From Bacillota bacterium (GTDB lineage Bacteria; Bacillota; Clostridia; Oscillospirales; CAG-382), in the NCBI GenBank assembly GCA_029550965.1, contig JAKPGJ010000007.1, forward strand, positions 36,280-100,279: DNA of 64,000 bases, read 5' to 3'. Shown here piece by piece: positions 28,170-35,773 of the stretch. The position numbers and the translations under genes were made by a program. A model generated the notes under the pieces. The model ran no database searches. It saw nothing but the letters and a program-made list of their open reading frames with translations, and was not told where the DNA came from. Each line of letters opens with the position of its first letter. Within the stretch, counting starts at the first letter, position 1.

Positions 28170-28691
28170 TTGGCAAGTGCAAAAATTTTAGAGCAAAAGC
28201 AACAGATCGTCGCCGAATTAGCGGATAAAATGAAGAACGCAAAAAGCGGCGTTTTGGTGAACTATCAGGGCGTTTCGGTTGCTGACGATACCAAGCTCAG
28301 AAGCGATTTGCGCAAAGCCGGTGTCGATTACACGGTTGTGAAGAATACGCTTACATCAAGAGCTTGCGACCTGATCGGCTTCGATCAGTTAAAAGAGCAC
28401 CTCGTCGGCATGAACGCGCTCGCAGTCAGCGACGACCCTATCGCGCCCGCAAAAATCCTGTATGCGTTCGCTGAGAAGAACGAAAACTTTGTGATTAAAG
28501 CAGGTTTCGTTGATGGCGAATATCTTGATGCTGAAGGCGTAAAGCAACTCGCAAAGATTCCGTCAAAGGAAGTTCTCATCGGAAAGGTTTTAGGTTCTCT
28601 GCAGTCCTCGCTGTACAGCTTTGCTTATGTATTGCAGGCTATCATCGACAAGAACAGCGAAGGCGCGGCCTCGGCTGAGGCAAACGCGTAA
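28170..28691 (+). CDS. rplJ: 50S ribosomal protein L10
   Basis: 173 residues from a TTG at 28170 (L)ASAKILEQKQQIV, with GAAAGGA upstream. An open frame reaches back to 28035, but that stretch is the leader and attenuator hairpin, so it is not coding. L10 anchors L7/L12 dimers on the stalk; the C-terminal helix ends in an Ala/Glu-rich tail. The family length is about 165-175. Confidence 0.93.
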   Translation: MASAKILEQKQQIVAELADKMKNAKSGVLVNYQGVSVADDTKLRSDLRKAGVDYTVVKNTLTSRACDLIGFDQLKEHLVGMNALAVSDDPIAPAKILYAFAEKNENFVIKAGFVDGEYLDAEGVKQLAKIPSKEVLIGKVLGSLQSSLYSFAYVLQAIIDKNSEGAASAEANA

Positions 28692-28721
28692 ACAATGCAA
28701 AACGGCATGAGCGCATTGTTT
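28690..28721 (+). other. Intergenic hairpin between rplJ and rplL
   Basis: 9-bp stem (AAACAATGC with GCATTGTTT, 14-nt loop) directly at the rplJ stop. It has no T tail. It may be a processing or stability element setting the L10:L12 ratio. Confidence 0.5.
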
Positions 28722-28755
28722 ACAGATTCAGATTTTTATAGGAGGATTATTTTAA

Positions 28756-29139
28756 ATGGCAAACGAAAAAACACAACAGATTTTAGACCTTGTTAAAGGA
28801 CTTACCATACTCGAACTTGCTGACCTTGTAAAAGCACTTGAGGAAGAGTTCGGCGTATCCGCTGCTCCTGTCGCAGTCGCAGCAGCTCCCGGCGCAGCAG
28901 CAGCTGCTCCCGCAGTTGAAGAGAAGACCGAGTTCGACGTTGAGCTCACCAGCTACGACGAGGCAGCTAAGCTCAAGGTTATCAAGGAAGTTAAGGACAT
29001 TACCGGTCTTTCGCTCAGCGAAGCTAAAGAGCTTGTTACGAGCGCTCCGAAGGCTGTTAAGACCGGCGTTTCCAAGGAAGAGGCTGAGAAGATTAAGGCT
29101 CAGCTCGAAGCTGCCGGCGCTAAAGTTACTGTTAAGTAA
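28756..29139 (+). CDS. rplL: 50S ribosomal protein L7/L12
   Basis: 127 residues. N-terminal dimerisation region, Ala/Pro hinge ([12 protein letters not shown]) and C-terminal factor-binding domain ([20 protein letters not shown]). AGGAGG precedes the ATG. It is followed by a strong terminator. Confidence 0.98.
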   Translation: MANEKTQQILDLVKGLTILELADLVKALEEEFGVSAAPVAVAAAPGAAAAAPAVEEKTEFDVELTSYDEAAKLKVIKEVKDITGLSLSEAKELVTSAPKAVKTGVSKEEAEKIKAQLEAAGAKVTVK

Positions 29140-29156
29140 TTTCACACAGACAAAAG

Positions 29157-29193
29157 AAAGGGTTACGCAAAAAAGCGCGTAACCCTTTTCTGT
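29157..29193 (+). terminator. Intrinsic terminator after rplL
   Basis: 11-bp stem AAAGGGTTACG with CGTAACCCTTT and TTTT tail. The next 140 nt hold a weak hairpin (AAGCGG/CCGCTT, near 29217-29234) and nothing else recognisable. Confidence 0.88.
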
Positions 29194-29333
29194 TATGCCT
29201 AAAAAAACCGTATGCTAAGCGGCGGCGTCCGCTTTTCCGTCATACAGAACCATATAAAGCAGACGACAGACACGGCGAAACATGATAATCAATGGTACGA
29301 ATATAAATGTCAGCAAAATATGGAATTAGAGAA

Positions 29334-29362
29334 TTGACTTTCCCGGCTGAAAATGATACATT
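29334..29362 (+). promoter_or_regulatory. Sigma-A promoter of the aldolase gene
   Basis: TTGACT (29334-29339), 17-nt spacer, TACATT (29357-29362). Confidence 0.7.
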
Positions 29363-29393
29363 ATATGCAGTCTATGAGAAGGAAGTGTTTCTT

Positions 29394-30350
29394 TTGAATA
29401 TTTTAGAGACGATTGGAAAAATCGGCATTATTCCGGTCATAAAGATTACGGAGATCGAAACCGCGCTTCCCCTCGCGAAGGCGCTTTGCGACGGCGGACT
29501 GCCCGCGGCGGAAATAACCTTTCGAACCGACTGCGCGGCGGAAGCGATTTCCCTGATTGCGAAAAACTACCCGAATATGCTGGTCGGCGCCGGAACGGTT
29601 CTGACCGTCGCGCAGGTCGAGCAGGCGGTAAACGCGGGCGCGAAGTTTATCGTCAGCCCGGGTCTGAACCCCGCGGTCGTCAGCTACTGCGTCAGCCGCA
29701 ATATCCCGGTGATTCCGGGCTGCGCCACCCCGTCGGACATTGAAAAAGCGCTGGAATTGGGTTTGGATACGGTCAAATTCTTCCCGGCGGAAGCGGCCGG
29801 CGGTCTGCCCATGATAAAGGCTTTGTCCGCGCCCTATAAGGTAAAATTTGTGCCGACGGGCGGCATCAACGAGAAAAACATACTCCCCTATCTGCTCTAC
29901 GACAAGGTTCTTGCCTGCGGCGGCAGCTTTATGGTAAACGACGAGCTTTTAAAGAACAAAGACTACGCCGGCATAACGGCGCTGACCAAAAAAGCCGTAG
30001 ACATCATGCTGGGCTTTACGCTCGCGCACATCGGCATCAACGCCGAGAACGAAGCGCAGGCAAAGAAAGCGGCTCTGCTGTTGTCCGAGATGTTCCATTT
30101 CAATGTTTCCGAACTGCCGGTATCCTACTTCGCCGGTCCGTTCGAGGTGATGAAATCAAAAGGCGCCGGCAGGAACGGTCATATCGCCGTCGGCACCAAC
30201 TCGGTCGAGCGCGCCTGCTTCTACCTGAAAAACAAAGGCTTTGAATTCGACGAGAGCACGATTCTGTACGACGACAAAGGCAGGATGCGGTTTATTTACT
30301 TAAAAGACGAACTGCTCGGATTCGCAATACATCTTACGCTGAATAAATAG
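29394..30350 (+). CDS. eda: KDPG/KHG aldolase fused to a C-terminal VOC-like domain
   Basis: 318 residues from a TTG at 29394 behind AGAAGGAAG. A longer frame would cross the promoter. Residues 1-205 are a class I KDPG aldolase: Glu40/Arg44 in EITFRT, GAGTVL, and Schiff-base Lys128 in DTVKFFPAE. The enzyme splits 2-keto-3-deoxy-6-phosphogluconate to pyruvate and glyceraldehyde-3-phosphate, the last step of hexuronate and Entner-Doudoroff routes. Residues about 209-318 look like a vicinal oxygen chelate (glyoxalase-like) module (HIGINAENE, HIAVGTNSVERACFYLKNKG). Metal ligands of that domain are not obvious. Links to UxuA at 57539. Confidence 0.88.
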   Translation: MNILETIGKIGIIPVIKITEIETALPLAKALCDGGLPAAEITFRTDCAAEAISLIAKNYPNMLVGAGTVLTVAQVEQAVNAGAKFIVSPGLNPAVVSYCVSRNIPVIPGCATPSDIEKALELGLDTVKFFPAEAAGGLPMIKALSAPYKVKFVPTGGINEKNILPYLLYDKVLACGGSFMVNDELLKNKDYAGITALTKKAVDIMLGFTLAHIGINAENEAQAKKAALLLSEMFHFNVSELPVSYFAGPFEVMKSKGAGRNGHIAVGTNSVERACFYLKNKGFEFDESTILYDDKGRMRFIYLKDELLGFAIHLTLNK

Positions 30351-30378
30351 AAAATATTATATAATACCAAGCAAACTG

Positions 30379-30407
30379 TTGATTTGTTTGATTTTATATT
30401 GTATTAT
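30379..30407 (+). promoter_or_regulatory. Sigma-A promoter of the surface protein gene
   Basis: TTGATT (30379-30384), 17-nt spacer, TATTAT (30402-30407). Confidence 0.7.
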
Positions 30408-30436
30408 AGTACCATAAAGCATGTGGAGGCTATAAT

Positions 30437-31252
30437 ATGAAAAAACTTTGTTTGTTCATTTTGGCTGTTACATTGATCCTTGGTACCGCGGTCTTTTCCG
30501 CCAGCGCCGAGACAACTTCCCTGCTTCCGACGGACGTCTCCAAGTGGCGGAAAGTCGATGCCGGCGGCGAAAGCGCGACCGTAGTCATTCAGGACGGCGC
30601 CACGGTGGTTTCCGGCAGCGTCGCGTCCTGGCCGAACGTGACCTACACGATGACCGAAGACGAGTATGTCACCGTCCCGATTAAGGGATACGCGATCGAG
30701 TACGACATCTCGCTGGACAAAGGTCAAACCAACGTCCTGATTCTTTTTAAGGACGGAAAGAACTTCCAGTTCCCGAACTGCATCGATACGCCGAACAAGG
30801 ACCCCGGCAGCGGCGACATCAAAGCGGGCGCGTACAAAGGCGTCATCACGATTGAGGACATGATGAAGAATCAAAGTTTCCCCGCCAATGTCGCAAACGC
30901 GGACGATACCATCACCATTACCGGCATAACCATTTTCACGGTTTCCGGCGCGACGGTTACGGTCAATAAGTTCCAGATTGTCGAGGCGGACGAATCCTCT
31001 GTCGGTTCCGAGTCCGAAGCAGGCTCAGAATCCAAGTCCGACTCGTCTTCCGCAGTATCGTCAGCTTCCTCGGCTGCGAGCGCAGCCGGCGCATCCAGCG
31101 CCGCTTCGTCCGATAAGCCCGCTTCTTCCGCAGAAGCATCTCAGCCGGCAGAAGGAGCTTCGAGCGCAATCTGGTACTACATAATCGGCGGCGCGGCGGT
31201 CGTCGCGATCATTATTATCGTTGCCGTGGTCGTAAGCAAAAAGAAGAAATAA
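30437..31252 (+). CDS. Secreted, membrane-anchored protein with Ser/Ala stalk
   Basis: 271 residues. Signal peptide 1-24 (SASA/E), an extracytoplasmic domain of about 160 residues with alternating hydrophobic pattern suggesting a beta-sandwich, a Ser/Ala/Glu-rich stalk (about 186-238), a TM helix (about 243-264) and KKKK at the C-terminus. I do not recognise the domain; carbohydrate-binding-like folds are possible. GTGGAGG precedes the ATG. The stalk-TM-lysine layout is the same as in the N-terminal part of SecE here. Confidence 0.7.
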   Translation: MKKLCLFILAVTLILGTAVFSASAETTSLLPTDVSKWRKVDAGGESATVVIQDGATVVSGSVASWPNVTYTMTEDEYVTVPIKGYAIEYDISLDKGQTNVLILFKDGKNFQFPNCIDTPNKDPGSGDIKAGAYKGVITIEDMMKNQSFPANVANADDTITITGITIFTVSGATVTVNKFQIVEADESSVGSESEAGSESKSDSSSAVSSASSAASAAGASSAASSDKPASSAEASQPAEGASSAIWYYIIGGAAVVAIIIIVAVVVSKKKK

Positions 31253-31260
31253 TAAAACGC

Positions 31261-31299
31261 TAAGGCTGTTTTACCCTTTTTGAAAGGCGAACAGCCTTA
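31261..31299 (+). other. Hairpin between the surface protein and AKR genes
   Basis: 10-bp perfect stem (31261-31270 with 31290-31299). It is followed by A residues, so it is not a normal terminator on either strand. May shape the 5' end of the next mRNA. Confidence 0.5.
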
Positions 31300-31318
31300 A
31301 AAAATACGGTGGTTTTCT

Positions 31319-32236
31319 ATGAAGTATATACAGTTTAAGGATACGAACCTCCAAGCGTCCGAAATCGCGCTGGGCTGCATGCGCATTTCCGGTTTGTCGG
31401 AGAAAGCGGTGGACCGGCTTATCGGAACCGCGCTTGAGGAAGGCATCAACTTCTTCGACCATGCCGACATTTACGGTCAGGGAATGTCCGAGGAGGTTTT
31501 CGGCCGCGCCGTGGCAAAAACGCCCGGACTAAGAGAAAAGATTATTATTCAAACCAAATGCGGCATCCGGCAGGGCTACTACGATTTCTCCAAAGAACAT
31601 ATTCTCAACGCGGTGGAAGGCAGCCTGAAGCGGCTCAAAACCGATTACATTAATATTTTACTGCTCCACCGCCCCGATACCCTGATGGAGCCGGAAGAGG
31701 TCGCGGAAGCGTTCACAAAGCTCCAGGAGAGCGGCAAGGTGCGCCACTTCGGCGTAAGCAATCAAAAACCGCTGCAGATCGAACTGTTGTCGAAGTATGT
31801 AAAGCAAAGGATTATCATAAACCAGCTTCAGCTGAGCATTACCGACACGGGCATGATTGACTCCGGCCTGAACGTCAATATGAAGAACAGCGCGTCGCTG
31901 GACCACGACGACAGTATTTTGGAGTACTGCCGCTTAAAGGACATTACCATTCAGCCGTGGTCGCCCTTCCAGTTCGGCTTTTTCGAGGGCGTGTATCTTG
32001 ACAATCCCAAATTCCCGGAACTGAACAAAAAGCTGAACGAAATCGCCCGGGAAAAAGGCGTTCGAAACTCCGCCGTCGCAATAGCGTGGCTGCTCAGGCA
32101 TCCGGCAAGAATGCAGCCCATTGTGGGCACGACAAACCCGCAGCGGCTTATAGACATCTGCAAAGCTTCCGACGTCGAGCTGACCAGAAAGGAATGGTAC
32201 GAGCTATACCGTTCCGCCGGAAACAGGCTTCCGTAA
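31319..32236 (+). CDS. Aldo/keto reductase (YdhF type)
   Basis: 305 residues. AKR tetrad is visible: Asp/Tyr in FFDHADIYGQG, Lys in IIQTKCGI, His in LLLHRPDTL. NADPH-binding residues follow near GTTNPQRL. Overall closest to YdhF-like oxidoreductases, of unclear natural substrate. A weak GGTGG precedes the ATG. The gene ends at a shared terminator. Confidence 0.9.
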   Translation: MKYIQFKDTNLQASEIALGCMRISGLSEKAVDRLIGTALEEGINFFDHADIYGQGMSEEVFGRAVAKTPGLREKIIIQTKCGIRQGYYDFSKEHILNAVEGSLKRLKTDYINILLLHRPDTLMEPEEVAEAFTKLQESGKVRHFGVSNQKPLQIELLSKYVKQRIIINQLQLSITDTGMIDSGLNVNMKNSASLDHDDSILEYCRLKDITIQPWSPFQFGFFEGVYLDNPKFPELNKKLNEIAREKGVRNSAVAIAWLLRHPARMQPIVGTTNPQRLIDICKASDVELTRKEWYELYRSAGNRLP

Positions 32237-32243
32237 CGCAAAG

Positions 32244-32280
32244 AAACCTGCGGCGTAAATTGCCGCAGGTTTATTTTATT
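32244..32280. terminator. Bidirectional terminator between AKR and holin genes
   Basis: 11-bp stem AAACCTGCGGC with GCCGCAGGTTT; T-rich on both sides. The holin stop codon lies in the tail. Confidence 0.88.
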
Positions 32281-32704
32281 GCGTAGGCTTATCGTCGTCG
32301 TCTTTGTTGCTTTGGTCGTGCATCTGCTGCATGACATCTTTGAGCTTTTTCGGAACCGGCAGCCCGATATGCGCGACGTTTTCCAATATACTGATTCCCT
32401 CGTTCGAGATATAAAAGCAAATGATTGCCGTCCGAAAAGCGTTGCCGGAACCGATGAGTTTTTGATCGATCAAATGACCTACCGCAACCAGCATGAAAGT
32501 GATGATTTTCTTAAATATGCCTTTGAACCCGATCGCGCTGGAGAGCTTTCTGTCAACAATCGCGCACATTACGCCGGTCAGATAATCGATCGCCGTAAAA
32601 GCGATGAGCACATACAGCAGTCCGTCCAGCCCTCCGAGGATATAACCCAGCCAGGCGCCGATTGCGCAAATAGCCGCCCGGATTGCGTTCCACACCTCTT
32701 TCAT
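32276..32704 (-). CDS. Phage-type holin family protein (TcdE/Holin-4 like)
   Basis: 142 residues. Three to four TM helices; the middle one contains FTAIDYLTGVMCAIVDRKL, the family hallmark DYxTG. C-terminal tail is charged (SNKDDDDKPTQ). Such proteins form pores that export endolysins or toxins, or occur as lone chromosomal genes. No phage genes or lysin lie next to it. GAGAGGG lies 8 nt before the ATG; the leader can fold as AGAGAA/TTCTCT. Confidence 0.82.
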   Translation of the reverse strand: MKEVWNAIRAAICAIGAWLGYILGGLDGLLYVLIAFTAIDYLTGVMCAIVDRKLSSAIGFKGIFKKIITFMLVAVGHLIDQKLIGSGNAFRTAIICFYISNEGISILENVAHIGLPVPKKLKDVMQQMHDQSNKDDDDKPTQ

Positions 32705-32758
32705 ATTAGAATCCCTCTCTTATAGAGAACGGATAAACCGATTCTCTACTATAACATA

Positions 32759-32798
32759 TGTAAAGAAAAGCATCTTGGCAATAAACCAAGACGCTTTT
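32759..32798 (-). terminator. Terminator after the DUF3298-like gene
   Basis: 13-bp stem (32766-32778 with 32786-32798). In the minus transcript the one non-Watson-Crick pair is G-U; on the plus strand it would be an A-C mismatch. That supports the minus orientation. T-rich tail. Confidence 0.8.
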
Positions 32799-32803
32799 CT
32801 CTT

Positions 32804-33484
32804 TTAATGAAAAGCTGAAGGAGACTTGACGCAATTGGAATACGGAATTAAAAACTTTCGGATACCGCTCGAATAGGGCGCGATATCGTACTGCTGATAA
32901 AAAATAACGACGCCTTCCTGCGTTAAGTAGAAGTTGTTCGGATTAAAGGTTTCCGCAATCAGATTGTTGTAATTCTCAAAGTATAAATCCTTTTCGGGTT
33001 CTATTTGCTTTCGCACTTCGTCGAGGATGTACGACCTGTAATCCGTCCGGCAGGTTATTATCTGATTCAGTTTGACCGGACTGTACCGGTAAAGGTTATA
33101 GGTCTGCGCATCCCGCTCGGTACTGCCGTGCGCGCCGCCGGCGTATTCATATTTGTCAAAGTATAGGCTCAAAACGCCCGACGCCAGATAGGTTACGCGA
33201 AAGGTCATCACCGCGTCGAAAACGCGCACCGGGAAGTTGTTTTCCAAATCCTTTTTATACTGTTCCACCGCCGTATTAAAAAGCGTTGTTTCGCAGTGCT
33301 TCTGAAACGTCATCGCCTTGACTTTATAAAGCATGTTGATCGCTTTGAGCGGGATTCGATAAAAGGTAGAGACAAACTCGGGATACTCTATTTTGCAGTT
33401 GAGAAGCGTTTCGCCGTTGTAGGACATCTCCCCTTTCAGCGTAACGGTGTTTACGGATACTGTGCTTTTCTCTATGACTATCAC
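32804..33484 (-). CDS. DUF3298/RsiV-like domain protein without signal peptide
   Basis: 226 residues. The segment YEYAGGAHGSTERDAQTYN and the end (FYQQYDIAPYSSGIRKFLIPYS) are typical of the DUF3298 fold seen in RsiV anti-sigma factors and PdaC-type proteins. No TM or signal peptide is present, which is unusual since relatives work outside the cell. The start is uncertain: a GTG at 33484 overlaps its own AGAGG site. It lies between the LysM gene and the holin. Confidence 0.7.
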   Translation of the reverse strand: MIVIEKSTVSVNTVTLKGEMSYNGETLLNCKIEYPEFVSTFYRIPLKAINMLYKVKAMTFQKHCETTLFNTAVEQYKKDLENNFPVRVFDAVMTFRVTYLASGVLSLYFDKYEYAGGAHGSTERDAQTYNLYRYSPVKLNQIITCRTDYRSYILDEVRKQIEPEKDLYFENYNNLIAETFNPNNFYLTQEGVVIFYQQYDIAPYSSGIRKFLIPYSNCVKSPSAFH

Positions 33485-33567
33485 CTCTTTTCAGGCTATG
33501 AAGCAGTATGAAATAAGGTGATTTTATCATAAACCGGTAATTCGCTTGTAAAACTGCCGTTTTTGAC

Positions 33568-34968
33568 CTACCTGCTCGGGATGCAGATAATCTGACAGCG
33601 GACCAGGTTGTTGAAATCCACGTTCGGATTGGCGGCGACAATCGAAGCCGGGCAGACGTTGAACCGGTTCGCGATTCTGTAAAGGTTATCGCCCGCGCTG
33701 ACTACATAGCGGAAAGAGTTGCTTGCGCAGCAGTTGAGCGGGATATACAGCAAGGTTCCCGGCTGTATGTTTCTCGGATTGATATCCGGATTTCTGGCGA
33801 GTATGCTGTCCGGGCTGACATAGAATTTCCTCGCTATGCTGTGGAGGGTTTCGCATTCTTTTACCATGTAAACAAACTGATCTTCGTCTGCGGGCGCCGT
33901 TTCCGGTTTTTCTTCTACAATCGGGATGCAGATGGTCGCGCCGACCTGCGGACTGTTGACGTTGATGTCCGGATTGAGGTCAATAATTTTCTGCACGCTG
34001 ACGCCGAAGTTTAAAGCAAGCTGCCAGAGCGTGTCGCCCGCTTCGATGGTGTACGGGAATGCTCCTTTCGGACAGGTTCGCGGTTCTCTTTGCGGACGCG
34101 TCGGTTCGGGAACCGGTTCGGGCAGGGTTTCTTCCGGCAGCGGTTCTTCCGGCCGGACCGCTTCCGGCAGTTCCTCCGGCGCCGTTTCCGCCGCGGGAAT
34201 ACAAATGGTTGATCCGACCTGCAGATTGTCCGCGTTGACGCCCGGGTTCGCGTCCAGAATGCGCTGCACGCTGACGCCGTAGAGCTGCGACAGCTGCCAT
34301 AGCGTATCGCCCGGCTTGACCGTATAGGAAACGCTTCCTTCCGGGCAGGCTGCCGTTTTCGCCGGCGATGTTTGCGGCGGCGCCGGCATTTTTGCCGCGG
34401 CCGGAATGCAGATCGTCGAACCGACCTGCAGGTTGTTCGCCGGCACGCCCGGATTCGCATCGACAAGGCTTTGCAGGCTTACGCCGTATATCCGCGACAG
34501 TTTCCAGAACGTATCGCCCGGTTTGACCGTATAGGAAATACTTCCTTCCGGACAATAGACCGGTGTCGCCGGCGGCGGAGCGGGCTTCTTTTTTACCGCG
34601 GTCGGAATGCAGATGACTGAACTAACCTGCAAATTGTTGACCGGAACACCCGGATTCGCGTCGATAAGGCTTTGCAGGCTTACGCCGTATGTCTGTGACA
34701 GCTTCCAGAACGTATCTCCCGGCTTAACCGTATATGTAATGCTGCCTTCCGGACAGGCGGACTGCGCCGTTCCGACCTGCGGCTGCGTTCCGGCGGTCGG
34801 AATACACAGAATACTGCCTTCGCGCAGATTGTCCGCGTCGATGCCCGGATTTGCGTTCCTAATGCTTTGCACGCTGACGCCGTAGGTTCTTGCCAGCTGC
34901 CAAAGCGTGTCGCCTCTTTTCACGACATGCTGCGTATAGTTTTCTGGGCATATTCTTTCCTGATACAT
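33568..34968 (-). CDS. Seven-LysM-domain protein, spore-coat/SafA-like
   Basis: 466 residues made of seven LysM units (each about 45 residues; GDTLWQLA...ANPG...I CIP pattern). They are joined by short Pro-rich linkers with ACPEGS motifs in the first four. No signal peptide or TM, so it is either exported in another way or acts in the mother cell on spore peptidoglycan, as SafA and other coat proteins do. Units 2-4 are very similar, also at DNA level. AAAGGTG precedes the ATG. Short Cys-Pro motifs repeat before units. Confidence 0.85.
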   Translation of the reverse strand: MYQERICPENYTQHVVKRGDTLWQLARTYGVSVQSIRNANPGIDADNLREGSILCIPTAGTQPQVGTAQSACPEGSITYTVKPGDTFWKLSQTYGVSLQSLIDANPGVPVNNLQVSSVICIPTAVKKKPAPPPATPVYCPEGSISYTVKPGDTFWKLSRIYGVSLQSLVDANPGVPANNLQVGSTICIPAAAKMPAPPQTSPAKTAACPEGSVSYTVKPGDTLWQLSQLYGVSVQRILDANPGVNADNLQVGSTICIPAAETAPEELPEAVRPEEPLPEETLPEPVPEPTRPQREPRTCPKGAFPYTIEAGDTLWQLALNFGVSVQKIIDLNPDINVNSPQVGATICIPIVEEKPETAPADEDQFVYMVKECETLHSIARKFYVSPDSILARNPDINPRNIQPGTLLYIPLNCCASNSFRYVVSAGDNLYRIANRFNVCPASIVAANPNVDFNNLVRCQIICIPSR

Positions 34969-35150
34969 AAAATAACACCTTTAACCGTTGGATTTTATCG
35001 AAATATCAACAATTATGTTCATTATATCTTATGCTTTCCAACCATTTTGTTGCAGGTATTTTCAAACAATTGCTTTTATCTGTGCGAATAATATAAATTA
35101 TCCGTTACACAGACGAATGGAAGTTCGGCGTGAAATGCAATTTATTCGGC

Positions 35151-35199
35151 AAGAAAAATAAAAAACGCGTGTTAAAACCTTTCGATTCTAACACACGTT
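35151..35199 (-). terminator. Terminator after tRNA-Arg
   Basis: 11-bp stem (35164-35174 with 35189-35199) and a long T-rich tail on the minus strand. Together with 34969-35150, which is AT-rich and holds no clear promoter, this fills the LysM-tRNA gap. Confidence 0.8.
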
Positions 35200-35205
35200 C
35201 TATGA

Positions 35206-35282
35206 TGGCCCGCCCTAAGGGATTTGAACCCCCGACCAACGGAATCGGAATCCGTTACTCTAATCCACTGAGCTAAGGGCGG
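35206..35282 (-). tRNA. tRNA-Arg (anticodon CCG)
   Basis: 77 nt including encoded CCA. Acceptor CCGCCCT pairs with AGGGCGG; anticodon stem ACGGA/TCCGT with loop TTCCGAT, so anticodon CCG reads CGG codons. T-loop TTCAAAT is standard. Confidence 0.97.
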
Positions 35283-35356
35283 ATATCGGCAACTCGCCAA
35301 ACCGAATCGCCGTACTATATTAAAATACAAACTTATGAATTAGTTATGAACAACTC

Positions 35357-35773
35357 CTATTTTTTTCTGAAAACAATATATGCGAAAAAGAAAACAAGCG
35401 TGATCAGCGTAAAGATGCAGATCGCCAGCACGCTGAAGAAACCCAGCCCTCTGGCGTCGCCGCCGAACAGCGCGAAAACCGCCTCCGAAACGACCGACGA
35501 AACAATCGCCGGCAACAGAAGAAACGCGCCATCGCAGAGCATAAACCGGCGTATATCCTTTTTATCCGCCTGTTCCCGCCGTATTCCCTGCAAAGCGAGC
35601 ATGAAAGGCGCCGCGTACAGAAGCCCCATAAAGAACATGACGTAAAACAGCAATACCAGGCCGTTTTCGGCGTCAAAAAGCATTCCTGCCAGCTCCGCCA
35701 GTACAGGAAGCAACACGGCATATACGGCTTTGTAAATGAGAAATTTGCCTGAATACAGTTTATCGGTTGTCAT
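35357..35773 (-). CDS. Small integral membrane protein
   Basis: 138 residues with four hydrophobic segments and a basic end (FRKK). No family recognised. ATG 35773 overlaps the end of the acyl-CoA ligase gene, so it is translationally coupled and may help in the same process. A frame extends upstream inside the ligase gene, but that part is not credible as protein. Confidence 0.65.
   Translation of the reverse strand: MTTDKLYSGKFLIYKAVYAVLLPVLAELAGMLFDAENGLVLLFYVMFFMGLLYAAPFMLALQGIRREQADKKDIRRFMLCDGAFLLLPAIVSSVVSEAVFALFGGDARGLGFFSVLAICIFTLITLVFFFAYIVFRKK

Noticed and set aside
32276..34968. Prophage remnant
   Set aside because: Holin only; no integrase, capsid, tail, terminase or lysin gene, and no att-like repeats seen.
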